In this document: piece by piece, positions 16,258 through 25,903 of the stretch | Layout of the letters: the number at the start of each line of letters is the position of its first letter | Numbering within the stretch: position 1 is the stretch's first letter | From: Ensifer sp. LC163 | Lineage (GTDB): Bacteria; Pseudomonadota; Alphaproteobacteria; Rhizobiales; Rhizobiaceae | Reading direction: 5' to 3' | Assembly (NCBI RefSeq): GCF_001695855.1 | Contig: NZ_MBSS01000026.1 | Coordinates: 1-36,839, forward strand | DNA: 36,839 bases | Made by a program: the position numbers and the translations under genes | The notes under the pieces: model-generated | What the model was told of the DNA's origin: nothing | Databases searched by the model: none | Seen by the model: the letters and a program-made list of their open reading frames with translations, nothing else

Positions 16258-17079
16258 TCATTTGCGAGCGAACAGAGAAAAGCAGGGACCACCCGCGTGA
16301 TCCAGTTCTTCCCTATGAATCTCGATACTAGAGTAACCAAGCGATCCTAGTAGCTCAAGAATATCATCGCGCTGCATCCAGAAATGTCGATCCTTCATTC
16401 CCCCACAGAATGAGGCATTCGAGTTGGCATCCTGATAGCTCCGCTCATGGTAGCGAACCTCTTTGCCACCCACGTTCCGGATCTCAACACGGCCACTAAA
16501 CGGCCTGCGTCGAACATCAGTTGGGGGCATCGCCTCATCATGGAAAAAGTGTGTCCAAAGAAACAGAGTGTTGGAGCACTTCGACAACAATTGCAAAAAC
16601 TCTCCAGGATCGCTCATGTGATAGAGCACGCCCGAGGCGATTGCGAGATCGTATGATATGTCTGTGTCCCGAAGCCATTCCTGGATGTCGCCCAACATAA
16701 AGTTCGCTCGATCAATGTTCAGGATGTGCCCCGCAACCAAACATCTCAGAAAGCAAAGCCGATTGGCCTCAATTGCGTCGATCCTCGCCGGGCGATGACC
16801 ATTCAACATGTAGGTATGCATGCCCTCTAGCGGGCCAACTTCGAGAATACGACAGTTCTCGATGGCACCATATTGCTCGATCGCCCAAGCTATCCGATCG
16901 TCTGCGTAAAGGTAATGTCTGCCGGCGTGTAAACCGAACTCTTCCGGAAACGCTGAATTCCAACCGGGAAGGGCGTCTATCGCGTTCTGAGCCGCAGGCC
17001 GCCTCAGTTCATACTGATCGAAAATCGATTCGACTGAGGCCGCATTCGCACGGCGACGTTTTTTTAACCAGCTCAACAT
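16258..17079 (-). CDS. SAM-dependent methyltransferase
   Basis: 273 residues, class I Rossmann-like methyltransferase. Motif I is CRILEVGPLEGMHTY (about 77-91). An acidic residue for the SAM ribose follows in DAIEANRLC, motif III/IV is DLAIASGVLYHMSDP, and FLWTHFF follows. The pattern resembles methyltransferases that act on sugars or lipid-linked glycans in polysaccharide loci, though the substrate is not readable. It starts with a basic N terminus (MLSWLKKRRR). A 208-bp gap separates it from rmlA upstream, so it may head a separate transcript that continues into the exporter genes. Confidence 0.8.
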   Translation of the reverse strand: MLSWLKKRRRANAASVESIFDQYELRRPAAQNAIDALPGWNSAFPEEFGLHAGRHYLYADDRIAWAIEQYGAIENCRILEVGPLEGMHTYMLNGHRPARIDAIEANRLCFLRCLVAGHILNIDRANFMLGDIQEWLRDTDISYDLAIASGVLYHMSDPGEFLQLLSKCSNTLFLWTHFFHDEAMPPTDVRRRPFSGRVEIRNVGGKEVRYHERSYQDANSNASFCGGMKDRHFWMQRDDILELLGSLGYSSIEIHREELDHAGGPCFSLFARK

Positions 17080-17122
17080 TTACCGACCTCATATGTAACC
17101 TCAACACGCACCAATCAAGCTA

Positions 17123-17139
17123 GACCCGCTATGCGGGTC
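17123..17139. other. Hairpin in the rmlA-methyltransferase gap
   Basis: GACCCGC-tat-GCGGGTC forms a perfect 7-bp stem. It lies in the 208-bp gap between rmlA and the methyltransferase gene. No T run follows in either direction, so it is not a clear intrinsic terminator. A second stem (GCATCCC at 17202-17208 with GGGATGC at 17217-17223) lies nearer rmlA. The gap may mark the end of the rml transcript. Confidence 0.35.
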
Positions 17140-17287
17140 CTTCAAAGATCATGGTAGCGACCGCATAAACTGAATTTTTGGTGACAGAATAGCCTTCCAT
17201 TGCATCCCGTCCGGCGGGGATGCCCACCAATCGACCGTAATGAGGAAACTCTGACCAATGTTGGGGGGTATCAGATTTCCTTCGAAT

Positions 17288-18160
17288 TCAGCGACCAGTC
17301 AGGACCTTCTCAAGCAGATACTTTCCGTAGCTGCTTTTGCCCAGACCCATCCCAAGACGCTCGAGCTCTTGTGCACTAATGAATCCTTGTTTAAATGCAA
17401 TCTCTTCCGGGCAGGCAATTTTGAAACCTTGCCGCCGCTCCAGCGTTGCTACGAATTCCGCAGCTTCGAGCAAGCTATCCGGCGTCCCTGTGTCTAACCA
17501 AGCATAACCACGTCCCATTAGCTCTACATTCAGAGTGCCCTTTTCTAAGTACTGCTTGTTTATGTCGGTGATTTCCAACTCACCACGAGGCGAAGGGCGA
17601 AGACCCGCCGCTATCTCGACAACATCGGCGTCATAAAAATAAAGGCCGGTAACCGCCCAGTTCGACTTGGCGATGGCCGGCTTCTCCTCGATAGAGACAG
17701 CTTTCATTTTATCGTCAAACTCCACGACACCGTAGCGCTCAGGATCATTGACATGGTAAGCAAAGACTGTCGCGCCTTGCGCGCGTGACATTGATCCTTT
17801 GAACAACTCAATAATGCCGTGGCCATAGAAAATATTATCACCTAGAATCAAGCATGAAGCTTCCGAGCCCACAAAATCCGCACCGATTACATAAGCTTGT
17901 GCCAATCCATCTGGTGACGGCTGCACAGCATACTTCAAGTCAATTCCCCAATTGGAACCGTCCCCCAGTAAGCGTTGAAAGCTCGGCAAATCTTGCGGCG
18001 TTGAAATAATAAGTATCTCTCGGATTCCCGCGAGCATAAGGGTCGAGAGTGGGTAGTAAATCATAGGCTTATCGTAGATCGGCATAAGCTGCTTCGATAT
18101 GACGTTCGTCATAGGCTGAAGCCGCGTTCCGCTTCCGCCTGCAAGTATTATTCCCCTCAT
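17288..18160 (-). CDS. rmlA: Glucose-1-phosphate thymidylyltransferase RmlA
   Basis: Makes dTDP-glucose from dTTP and glucose-1-phosphate, step 1 of dTDP-L-rhamnose synthesis. At 290 residues it has standard family length. The nucleotide-binding loop is [11 protein letters not shown] (8-18), the following [20 protein letters not shown] is diagnostic, and later blocks are [37 protein letters not shown] and [10 protein letters not shown]. It is the last gene of rmlC-rmlB-rmlD-rmlA. The gap to rmlD is 19 bp. No anomalies. Confidence 0.96.
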   Translation of the reverse strand: MRGIILAGGSGTRLQPMTNVISKQLMPIYDKPMIYYPLSTLMLAGIREILIISTPQDLPSFQRLLGDGSNWGIDLKYAVQPSPDGLAQAYVIGADFVGSEASCLILGDNIFYGHGIIELFKGSMSRAQGATVFAYHVNDPERYGVVEFDDKMKAVSIEEKPAIAKSNWAVTGLYFYDADVVEIAAGLRPSPRGELEITDINKQYLEKGTLNVELMGRGYAWLDTGTPDSLLEAAEFVATLERRQGFKIACPEEIAFKQGFISAQELERLGMGLGKSSYGKYLLEKVLTGR

Positions 18161-18179
18161 GGACAGTCACCCTCGATAT

Positions 18180-19067
18180 TTATTCGAAAACGCAATAATT
18201 TAAGACCTCGGCTAGCGCGCTCTGCCATGATCTCGCGGACAAGCCGTAGTCAACTTGCAACTTTTTAGTAGACAGAGCAGAGTTGGCGGGTCGCCTCGCG
18301 GACGTTGGATATTCGCTCGTTTTTATCGCCTCAATCCTGGGAACCTTACAGCCTGCCCGTTCCCTCTGACGAAAGATCTCACACGCGAAGTCGAACCATG
18401 ATGCCTCTCCCGCATTCGCGAAATTGTAAGTCCCGGTACCGCCGACCTTTCCCTTGATTAGGTTGCAAGTGACAGTCGCCAATATGAAAGCGATATCGGA
18501 TGCAGCAGAAGGGCATCCACGTTGATCTTCGACAACTTTTATCAAGTTGCGCTCAGCACCGAGCCGCAACATCGTTTTCACAAAATTATTCCCATGTGGA
18601 CTGAATACCCACGCGGTTCGAAGAATAACGTGCCGGGGGTTTCCCGTTCGAACCGCCTGTTCTCCCGCTTCCTTAGAGGCGCCATAAACACCAAGTGGGG
18701 CGACCGGATCGTCCTCGACATACGCAGACTTTTTCTCCCCGTCAAAGACGTAGTCAGTCGACACATGAACCAGCGGTATGTCGCATTCCTTCGACGCCGA
18801 AGCTAAAGCGGCGGGAGCTAAGGCATTGACTTTCCAAGCCGTCAACACCTCCCTTTCCGCCTTGTCGACCGCCGTATAAGCTCCCGAATTGATTACAGCA
18901 GAAAAATTACCCGCCGAAATGTACCGCCAGATACTGTCGCAGTCGCTCAGATCCAATTCTTGACGTGTTGGTGCGACTATCTGAACATCTTCGGGCCAGG
19001 TGAATCGGAGCAGTTCAGTCCCAACCTGCCCCGTCCCCCCTGTGACAAGGATCCGCTGCTTGGTCAT
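18180..19067 (-). CDS. rmlD: dTDP-4-dehydrorhamnose reductase RmlD
   Basis: The last step of dTDP-L-rhamnose synthesis, NAD(P)H-dependent reduction of the 4-keto sugar. 295 residues from ATG 19067 ([16 protein letters not shown]). The frame opens further upstream, but this ATG gives the ATGA overlap with the rmlB stop and puts the Rossmann motif at the proper distance. Seen are [18 protein letters not shown] and the catalytic Y-x3-K (YGASK), followed by [14 protein letters not shown]. Typical length, cytoplasmic. Confidence 0.95.
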   Translation of the reverse strand: MTKQRILVTGGTGQVGTELLRFTWPEDVQIVAPTRQELDLSDCDSIWRYISAGNFSAVINSGAYTAVDKAEREVLTAWKVNALAPAALASASKECDIPLVHVSTDYVFDGEKKSAYVEDDPVAPLGVYGASKEAGEQAVRTGNPRHVILRTAWVFSPHGNNFVKTMLRLGAERNLIKVVEDQRGCPSAASDIAFILATVTCNLIKGKVGGTGTYNFANAGEASWFDFACEIFRQRERAGCKVPRIEAIKTSEYPTSARRPANSALSTKKLQVDYGLSARSWQSALAEVLNYCVFE

Positions 19068-20119
19068 GCGCCCAACCCTCGCCGATTGGCCGCCTGGGTC
19101 CGATCGAGAATTTCCGCCCACCAATCGCGCTCACTCAGATACCAGGCGACGGTCTTCTCCATGCCGCTTTCAAAATTCTCGACAGGTTGCCACCCGAGAT
19201 CATCGCTGATCTTGGACGCATCGATCGCGTAACGCTGATCATGACCGGGCCGATCGGCGACATACGAAATTTGCTTATAATAGGATTCACCATCTTCACG
19301 CGGATGTAGGCGGTCCAATATCTCGCAAACGGATCTTACGACGTCAATGTTTCGACGTTCGGAATTGCCACCTACGTTATAAGTCTGGCCTGGTATTCCC
19401 TTCTCAAACACGCATTGCAACGCCCGAACATGATCTTCAACATACAGCCAGTCGCGCACGTTCAAACCATTCCCATAAACGGGTAGCGGTTCACCCGCCA
19501 AAGCCCTTACGATCATCAATGGAATTAATTTTTCCGGAAAATGATAAGGGCCGTAATTGTTGGAGCAGTTGGTAATAAGGACCGGAAGACCGAACGTGTG
19601 GCCCCAAGCGGAGACCAGGTGATCCGATCCGGCCTTGGAGGCCGAGTAAGGCGAGCGCGGATCATACGGCGTCGCTTCAGTAAAGTAGCCGGTTTCACCG
19701 AGAGAACCGAAAACCTCGTCGGTGGAGATATGGTGAAAGCGGAACGATTTGCGACGAATGTCGTCTAGTCGACGCCAATACTCCAGGGCCTTTGCCAAGA
19801 GGGTGTAGGTGCCGACAATGTTCGTCTGAATAAAAGTCCCAGGACCATCAATGGAGCGATCCACATGCGATTCAGCTGCAAGATGTGTAATTACATCCGG
19901 CTGAAAGTCCTCGATTGTGGCGGCGACTGCATGCTCGTCACAAACATCGCCCTGCTTGAACCGGTACCGAGACGACGACGAGACCGTCGCCAACGACGTC
20001 AAGGTTCCGGCGTAGGTCAATTTGTCAAAATTCAGAACGTCGTGATCGCTGTTTTCGATGAGATGTCGGATCAATGCAGATCCGATAAAACCAGCTCCAC
20101 CGGTAACTAGAATGCGCAT
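19064..20119 (-). CDS. rmlB: dTDP-glucose 4,6-dehydratase RmlB
   Basis: Converts dTDP-glucose to dTDP-4-keto-6-deoxyglucose, step 2 of the pathway. 351 residues, an extended SDR enzyme. The NAD motif is [11 protein letters not shown] (7-17). The catalytic region has [12 protein letters not shown] with the dehydratase D-E pair and Y-x3-K in [30 protein letters not shown] and YVEDHVRAL are further family blocks. It overlaps rmlD by four bases and starts 19 bp after rmlC. Confidence 0.96.
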   Translation of the reverse strand: MRILVTGGAGFIGSALIRHLIENSDHDVLNFDKLTYAGTLTSLATVSSSSRYRFKQGDVCDEHAVAATIEDFQPDVITHLAAESHVDRSIDGPGTFIQTNIVGTYTLLAKALEYWRRLDDIRRKSFRFHHISTDEVFGSLGETGYFTEATPYDPRSPYSASKAGSDHLVSAWGHTFGLPVLITNCSNNYGPYHFPEKLIPLMIVRALAGEPLPVYGNGLNVRDWLYVEDHVRALQCVFEKGIPGQTYNVGGNSERRNIDVVRSVCEILDRLHPREDGESYYKQISYVADRPGHDQRYAIDASKISDDLGWQPVENFESGMEKTVAWYLSERDWWAEILDRTQAANRRGLGA

Positions 20120-20138
20120 ATCGTCTCCTGGAAAATAC

Positions 20139-20711
20139 TTAAACTTCGATCATTTCAAGTGGTATTCCGTCATATTCGAACGGACTGTCGAAATCACGCA
20201 ATAAGGGCTGACGCTGGTCTTTGGCACTTAGCGTAGGGGCGACATCTTGCGGGAGCGGCCAGTTCACTCCAATCTGCGTATCGTTCCATCGGACCCCGCC
20301 GTCGTTTTGAGGGGAATACACATTCGAAACCTTGTATGTGACCTCGGTAGAAGGCTCAAGTGTAACAAAGCCGTGGGCAAAGCCGACCGGCACGTAAAGT
20401 TGGTTGCCGTTTTCTGCCGATAGCTCAGCTCCGACCCAGCGCCCAAACGTCGGCGACGCCCGACGGATATCAACGGCTACATCAAAGATACGGCCGCGAA
20501 TGCAGCGAACCAGCTTCGCCTGAGCGAATGGCGGCGTTTGGAAATGCAACCCCCTCAGCGTGCCAACGGGCACCGAAAGCGAATGATTGTCCTGAACGAA
20601 TCGGTCGCTAATGCCCCGCTCGAAGAAAGTTTTTTCATTATAGGTTTCGGAAAACCAACCGCGCTCATCGCCAAATCGCTTCGAGCGAACTAGAATAACC
20701 TTAGAAGACAT
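20139..20711 (-). CDS. rmlC: dTDP-4-dehydrorhamnose 3,5-epimerase RmlC
   Basis: Step 3 of dTDP-L-rhamnose synthesis. About 190 residues. I chose ATG 20711 ([10 protein letters not shown]) over two upstream TTG codons because an AGG ribosome-site core lies 8 bases before it. Cupin-fold signatures are [20 protein letters not shown] (containing the catalytic-histidine motif), [20 protein letters not shown] and [13 protein letters not shown]. It heads the rmlCBDA run. The 106 bp upstream contain no gene and may hold the rml promoter. Confidence 0.95.
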   Translation of the reverse strand: MSSKVILVRSKRFGDERGWFSETYNEKTFFERGISDRFVQDNHSLSVPVGTLRGLHFQTPPFAQAKLVRCIRGRIFDVAVDIRRASPTFGRWVGAELSAENGNQLYVPVGFAHGFVTLEPSTEVTYKVSNVYSPQNDGGVRWNDTQIGVNWPLPQDVAPTLSAKDQRQPLLRDFDSPFEYDGIPLEMIEV

Positions 20712-20817
20712 CAACAATACCTACTACTCATATGGAGCGACCACTAGCATGGGCGCGGACAACCGGTCCAGTAGAGGCTGGCACCAAGACACGAGAAACG
20801 GAGATTTGTACAGCCTA

Positions 20818-21942
20818 CTAACAAAGCAAGTTTGTGGCGGTGTCTGTCGCCAGCATTTTTAGCCCCTCATTCGCACTTTGCGTCATCTGCCTGACAAGCC
20901 GCAAAGTGCCTGCTGTTGCCAAATCATGTCTCTCATGATCGTCAACCAGCCTTAGGATCGCATTCTGCCAAATGTCGCGAACATATGGCACACGCTGCTC
21001 TCCAGAACCTTCACGTGTTGCGTATCCATAGGCCGCGCCCTCGGAAAAAACACCGGCAGCTTTATATCGGGCGACATCGATTCGCTTTGTCGGCGCGCGG
21101 CTATCATTCACGCGCGACGGGTGAAGCGGAACGAGCATAACATCGATGATGCGATCGTTGGCGTCTGCGAGATAGTCACTCCAGGACATTGGTCTTCGGA
21201 CCGACACTCGTTCCAACCCTTCCCAGATCGACGCAGCACGGCCGTCTGCAAAAACCTCAAAGCGCACCTGCGGTCGCTGCGTCATGATTTCCTCGATGAT
21301 CGGACGCAGAAAACGATGTTCTTGGAGGTGAACGCCCGTCGCGTGGTAGGCGATCAACACCTGGTCCGATATCGGGTTTGCGGCGCAGGCAGCATCAGCA
21401 GCCCGCTTCCACAATCGTTCCGGCGGCGCTGGAGGGAGAACCTGAACCTCCGGCATTTGCAGCGTCGAAGCCAGATGCGGCGTCGAGGCCCAGACGATAT
21501 CGAGGTGGCGATTGAGGCGGCGCAAGGGCCACAGAGCTCGAGAATACAAAAAAAGGCGATAAGGGAAATCGGCGTCGCTTCCCGTCACCACGGCCGGGAT
21601 GTCGTCGTCGACGAAAAGGCCGACCCCGGACAAGCGATCCGCATTGCTGTCGAGCCAGGTCAGCACATCCGGTGACGCATAGCGACAGATGATGATGAAG
21701 GCCCCCTCCGGATCAAGGTCCGCGAGATTGCCGTGCCTGATGTCGACGGCCTGGAACGGGGGCATGCCCGGTGCCTCAAGCCGCGCGGCGAAATAATAGT
21801 CGTAGGTCGGGTTCGGCATGCGCCCGAAGACGATGATCCGCTTGACTGGTCGTCGTGGACGACCCGTCGCTTCTGGCCTCAGTTGCGGTCGCGGTAGCTT
21901 TCGCTCAATCCAAAGGGCAAGTCTCTCTCTGAGGTTGATCAT
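20818..21942 (-). CDS. Putative glycosyltransferase-like protein (GT-B-like)
   Basis: 374 residues in the polysaccharide locus. The layout suggests a GT-B fold, but no decisive catalytic motif can be assigned. An N-terminal half (RIIVFGRMPNPTYDYYFAAR, GVGLFVDDDIPAVV, DIVWASTPHLASTL) is followed by a second half (QVLIAYHATGVHLQEHRFL, VRFEVFADGRAASIW, VMLVPLHPSRVNDSRAPTKR, ARYKAAGVFSEGAAYGY). The PTKRIDVARYKAAGV stretch resembles the donor-site region of GT4-like enzymes. Its ATG overlaps the stop of the upstream GT2 gene by four bases. Base composition is GC-rich, like the GT2 gene and the sulfate genes, unlike the genes below 20 kb. Confidence 0.6.
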   Translation of the reverse strand: MINLRERLALWIERKLPRPQLRPEATGRPRRPVKRIIVFGRMPNPTYDYYFAARLEAPGMPPFQAVDIRHGNLADLDPEGAFIIICRYASPDVLTWLDSNADRLSGVGLFVDDDIPAVVTGSDADFPYRLFLYSRALWPLRRLNRHLDIVWASTPHLASTLQMPEVQVLPPAPPERLWKRAADAACAANPISDQVLIAYHATGVHLQEHRFLRPIIEEIMTQRPQVRFEVFADGRAASIWEGLERVSVRRPMSWSDYLADANDRIIDVMLVPLHPSRVNDSRAPTKRIDVARYKAAGVFSEGAAYGYATREGSGEQRVPYVRDIWQNAILRLVDDHERHDLATAGTLRLVRQMTQSANEGLKMLATDTATNLLC

Positions 21943-23873
21943 GCGGACGTCCTCGGAGATAGATCGCGCGGGCGGGCCTCAAGAACAAAATCCTCCGCGA
22001 TCAGGGAGAGGTTGGGGTTGTGATACGGATCATTCCGCAAGATATCGCCCCACCGCTGATACACCGTCTGTTCCTCACGCGCGAAACGGCGCAGCTTTTC
22101 AGGAGTATTGTCTGCACCTCGAGAGACAGATTCCCTGTGCAGCATGGCGCTATCAGGAGTCCAGACAATCGTGCATCCCGCCTGCCGTACCTTGACGCAG
22201 TAGTCGACATCGTTGAACGCAACCGTTAGCTTGCTCTCATCCATGCCGCCAATTTGCGCCCATAGGCTCTTCCGTGTCAGCAGGCACGCTGCAGTAACCG
22301 CCGAGACCTCCCTTCGTTCGCGAAGGAGGCCATAGTCCTCCGCTGACTTCGGATGCAGGAAATGAAAGCTATGCCGGGCAACAGTGCCGGCGCCGAGCGT
22401 CACGCCGCCATGCTGAATGTAACCGTCGGGGAAAAGCAGGAGGCTTCCCGCGGCGCCGACATCAGGATCATCCAGCTCCCGAGAGAGCTTGGTAAGCCAA
22501 TCTCGCCGCAATGGCTCGACGTCGTTGTTGAGCAGAAGGATGAGTTCATGGCGCGATGCTTCGACACCAAGATTGCACGCCCGTGAAAAATTGAACCCAC
22601 CTGGCAGCGGCAGACGACGGATACGCCCAGCCTTTTCATAGCGGCTCATAAGAGCAAGAGCTGCGGGATCGCTGCTGTCATTGTCAATAACGATAACATC
22701 CAGATCAACGCCATCGGTGCTTTCAAAAAGCCCCTTCAGGCACGCCTCTAGCAGGTCAGCTCGATCCCGCGTCGGAATGATGACGCTTACCTTGGGCACC
22801 TCAGCTGCGTCCGCTTTCAATCGAACATGCCCGATCATTCGCTGGTATGGAGCGTCTCTGTGCAAGAGAACCCGCGGCACATGAAGAACCGCATCGCGGC
22901 GCCCCTTTGCAGCTTTGTCGATCACCTCGCCCATCGGCAGATTCTCGAGATCCAAGCCCTTTGGCAGGTCAACCAAGCGGACAAGGGCACCGTCCAATGG
23001 GAGCCAACCGGATTGAGCAAGGGGCGGATTCCAGGCAGGCTTGAAGAACGGATCGTTTCGGCGACCACGCTTATTGACTCGATCTTCATCGCTGTAGACC
23101 GCCACCACAGAGGGCGAGAATGCGAAAGGCCTGACCAGCCGCTCCAATGCGCGCGGCGCAAGGCGCATGCCCGCGGGAAGCCGCATCCATAGTTGCGGTC
23201 GGGCTGCGTTCCCATCTTTCATACCTGCGACTTCACTGACAGGCATCTCGGCGTGGTCGCGCCAGGTCTGGGTGGCGAGTGAAGCGCGTGTTTCGGCGAC
23301 GGCCTGCTCAGTGCCGCGCCCGATGGAAACGAAGACGAAAGGTTTTGTTGGCCAATCTCCCGGAGCGTCAGTTCCCTCCACGCGCTCCGCCGCCTGCTGG
23401 GCGTCGATCCATTCGTCATAGCTCGGCGCCGACAAAGCGTCGACTTGCCTGGCAAAGCGAAACGTGGCGCCTTTCATGTTGCGCGCCATAAGGAGACGAA
23501 GAATACGAAGAATGAACAAGGGTCGTTGCAGAACCAGGATAGTCCCGATTTCGAGCAGCGACAGCCGCCGCACGTTTATTTCCGGGGTAACGTCGGCGGA
23601 TATTTCCGCTGTTGCGTCATCGGCGACAAGCGTTGCGCCTTCGAATTGCACCGGCAGCCAGCCATAAAACCGTCCGCGGCCTTTGCTATTCACCAGGAAA
23701 GAGCGGAAAACCGTAGCTGGTACCCTGCCCTTTCGATGCAACGCCAAGCGCGGGCGCAGACCCAAACGGTGCCCTGGATCCTTAACCGTTAGAACGACAG
23801 GACGGTCGGCATAATCTTCGGGCGCAGCCTTGAGCGGCACCTTGAATTCGACCTGTGAAGCGTCAGCCATCAT
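21939..23873 (-). CDS. GT2 glycosyltransferase with degenerate N-terminal half
   Basis: 644 residues. The C-terminal half is a full GT2 domain: VSVIIPTRDRADLL at 362-375, VIVIDNDSSDPA, LLLNNDVEPLRRDWL with NND at 449-451, and AFNDVDYCVKVRQAG. The N-terminal half contains a partial GT2-like segment (AVYSDEDRVNKRGRRNDPFFKPAWNPPL, about 258-285). The usual nucleotide-binding start of that first domain is eroded, so it is probably a relic of a two-domain rhamnosyltransferase-like enzyme. Compare the intact two-domain enzyme at 8790-11021. It is the first gene of the locus. ATG 23873 or the next ATG is the start. Confidence 0.8.
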   Translation of the reverse strand: MMADASQVEFKVPLKAAPEDYADRPVVLTVKDPGHRLGLRPRLALHRKGRVPATVFRSFLVNSKGRGRFYGWLPVQFEGATLVADDATAEISADVTPEINVRRLSLLEIGTILVLQRPLFILRILRLLMARNMKGATFRFARQVDALSAPSYDEWIDAQQAAERVEGTDAPGDWPTKPFVFVSIGRGTEQAVAETRASLATQTWRDHAEMPVSEVAGMKDGNAARPQLWMRLPAGMRLAPRALERLVRPFAFSPSVVAVYSDEDRVNKRGRRNDPFFKPAWNPPLAQSGWLPLDGALVRLVDLPKGLDLENLPMGEVIDKAAKGRRDAVLHVPRVLLHRDAPYQRMIGHVRLKADAAEVPKVSVIIPTRDRADLLEACLKGLFESTDGVDLDVIVIDNDSSDPAALALMSRYEKAGRIRRLPLPGGFNFSRACNLGVEASRHELILLLNNDVEPLRRDWLTKLSRELDDPDVGAAGSLLLFPDGYIQHGGVTLGAGTVARHSFHFLHPKSAEDYGLLRERREVSAVTAACLLTRKSLWAQIGGMDESKLTVAFNDVDYCVKVRQAGCTIVWTPDSAMLHRESVSRGADNTPEKLRRFAREEQTVYQRWGDILRNDPYHNPNLSLIAEDFVLEARPRDLSPRTSA

Positions 23874-23996
23874 TCTCTATCTTGCAATTCAGCGAAACCG
23901 GAGTCGGTATGCCGCTTATGCCAGAGCTTGGAATGAAATTTAACTCATAATTCCGGTTATCTGCGCAAACCGAATATCCATGCATCCAATGTTGTT

Positions 23997-25016
23997 TCAG
24001 GCCGGGTAAAGACGAGAGCGCTTGATCTGCAGTCTTCCAAGCTGCCCGGACCGCACATCCGTCTCAGGTGGCACATCGAACTCCAGTGCCGTTCCGCCTT
24101 CTACATTGGCGAGAACCCGTCTGCCACCTGGGCGATCGAGGACGCGGACGATCGTTGCGGGTATGCCATTCCCATCGGGGCGCCAATCAATATCGCCCGG
24201 CCGCAAGTAAATGTCGATCGGGCCATCGCTCGACGACGGCGCATCCATCACGGTCTCACCAATATAGGCTCGCCCGTCCCGAACGGTCGCGGTAATGCGG
24301 TTTGCATCTCCCAAAAACCGCATCACAAATGCCGAGTTCGGTTCGCGGCACACTTCAGCCGGCGTTCCCTCTTGCACGACCCTACCCTGATCGAGGATAA
24401 CGACACGGTCGGCTAGGTCCAGTGCCTCCTCCTGATCGTGCGTCACGAACAACGTCGTAATCCCGAGTTCGTCGTGGATTTCGCGCAGCCAGCGGCGCAG
24501 ATCACGGCGAACATTGGCATCGAGAGCGCCGAAGGGTTCGTCAAGAAGTAGCACTTTCGGATCAACTGCCAGGGCTCGGGCGAGTGCCACGCGCTGCCGC
24601 TGGCCGCCGGAGATCTGGCCGGGGAAGCGATCGCCAAGTCCTTCGAGCTTAACCAGCCGCAGGAGCTCCAAAACGCGCGTGGCGATTTCAGTCTTGCTGC
24701 GCTTGGTCTTGGAAACCTTCATGCCGAAGGCGATGTTTTCGGCGAGTGTCATATGCGGAAAGAGCGCATAGTGCTGAAAGACGAAGCCGACGCCGCGGTC
24801 GCGCACCGGGATGTCAGTCGCGTCCTGGTCGCCGAAATAGATGTGGCCGCCATCGGCATATTCGAGACCGGCGACCATGCGCAGGATCGTCGTCTTGCCG
24901 GAACCGGAGGGACCAAGGAGGGCCACCAGTTGTCCGCTCTCGATCTCGAGCGAGACGCCATGCACGGCGCGGAACGTGTCGAAGGTCTTTACGACCTGAT
25001 CGAGACGGATCTTCAT
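23997..25016 (-). CDS. cysA: Sulfate/thiosulfate ABC transporter ATPase CysA
   Basis: 339 residues. It hydrolyses ATP for sulfate/thiosulfate import with CysT and CysW. Walker A is GPSGSGKTT (35-43), the Q-loop is in FVFQHYALFPHMT, the signature is ISGGQRQRVALARAL, Walker B is LLLDEPFGALD and the switch histidine is in FVTHDQEEALD. A C-terminal TOBE-like regulatory domain starts near 235 (FLGDANRITATV and IYLRPGDIDW, typical of CysA). The first four bases overlap the cysW stop. Last gene of sbp-cysT-cysW-cysA. Confidence 0.95.
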   Translation of the reverse strand: MKIRLDQVVKTFDTFRAVHGVSLEIESGQLVALLGPSGSGKTTILRMVAGLEYADGGHIYFGDQDATDIPVRDRGVGFVFQHYALFPHMTLAENIAFGMKVSKTKRSKTEIATRVLELLRLVKLEGLGDRFPGQISGGQRQRVALARALAVDPKVLLLDEPFGALDANVRRDLRRWLREIHDELGITTLFVTHDQEEALDLADRVVILDQGRVVQEGTPAEVCREPNSAFVMRFLGDANRITATVRDGRAYIGETVMDAPSSSDGPIDIYLRPGDIDWRPDGNGIPATIVRVLDRPGGRRVLANVEGGTALEFDVPPETDVRSGQLGRLQIKRSRLYPA

Positions 25017-25900
25017 GGGCGGTTTCCTGCTTTGGGTTCGTTGGTCGCTGCGGCAAGCGCCGGCCGGCGACCGGCGCCGCGGCGCTCGAGCGCAACCTTG
25101 GCAATGATGGTGACGACGGCAAGCGTCGCAAGGATCGAGGCGGCGGCAAAGGCGCCGGCCGCCTGGTAATCGTGATAGAGCAACTCGATATGAAGCGGCA
25201 GCGTGTTGGTCTGGCCGCGAATATTGCCGGAGACCACCGAAACCGCGCCGAACTCACCCATGACGCGAGCGTTGCAGAGAACGACGCCGTAGAGCAGCGC
25301 CCATTTCACATTGGGAAGCGTGACGGAGAAGAATGTGCGCCAGCCCGAAGCACCGAGCGAGGTTGCCGCCTCTTCGAGGTCCCTGCCCTGCGCCTGCATC
25401 AACGGGATAAGCTCGCGCGCAACGAAAGGTGCTGTCACGAACATCGAGGCAAGGACGATTCCCGGCAGCGCAAACAGGATCTTGATATCCGCCGCTTCCA
25501 GCATCGGGCCGAACAAGCCTTGCAGACCATAGACGAAGAGATAGGCGACGCCTGCAACGATTGGCGAGATCGAAAATGGGATCTCGATGACAACGAGAAG
25601 GGCACGCCTCCCCCAGAAATCGAACTTGGTGATCGCCCAGGCGGCAGCAAGACCGAAAGCGGTATTGACGGGAACGGCGATCAACGCTGTTGCGACCGTC
25701 ATGAAAATCGCGTGACGCGTATCGGGATGGGCGATGGTCGCTGCGTAGGCCTTGACCCCTTGGCCGAAGGCCTCCACCGCAATCACGATCAGCGGTGCGA
25801 GCACCAGAATGGCGCCGAAGAACAGCGTCGTGCCAATCAGCACGCGGCGTATGATCGGCCCGTCACCGACGCGCGGCAGTTTGCGTCTTGTGGGTATCAT
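25013..25900 (-). CDS. cysW: Sulfate ABC transporter permease CysW
   Basis: 295 residues with about six membrane segments, BPD_transp_1 type. The EAA-like cytoplasmic loop that docks the ATPase is EEAATSLGASGWRTFFSVTLP. The family-typical GVVLCNARVMGEFGAVSVVSGNIRGQT follows. N-terminal hydrophobic segment ~20-45 (VLIGTTLFFGAILVLAPLIVI). It starts 3 bp after the cysT stop and overlaps cysA by four bases, so it is translationally coupled. Confidence 0.94.
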   Translation of the reverse strand: MIPTRRKLPRVGDGPIIRRVLIGTTLFFGAILVLAPLIVIAVEAFGQGVKAYAATIAHPDTRHAIFMTVATALIAVPVNTAFGLAAAWAITKFDFWGRRALLVVIEIPFSISPIVAGVAYLFVYGLQGLFGPMLEAADIKILFALPGIVLASMFVTAPFVARELIPLMQAQGRDLEEAATSLGASGWRTFFSVTLPNVKWALLYGVVLCNARVMGEFGAVSVVSGNIRGQTNTLPLHIELLYHDYQAAGAFAAASILATLAVVTIIAKVALERRGAGRRPALAAATNEPKAGNRP

Positions 25901-25903
25901 GGT

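Noticed and set aside
17123-17139. Strong rho-independent terminator after rmlA
   Set aside because: A stable stem exists but no T run follows on either strand, so it was listed only as a hairpin.
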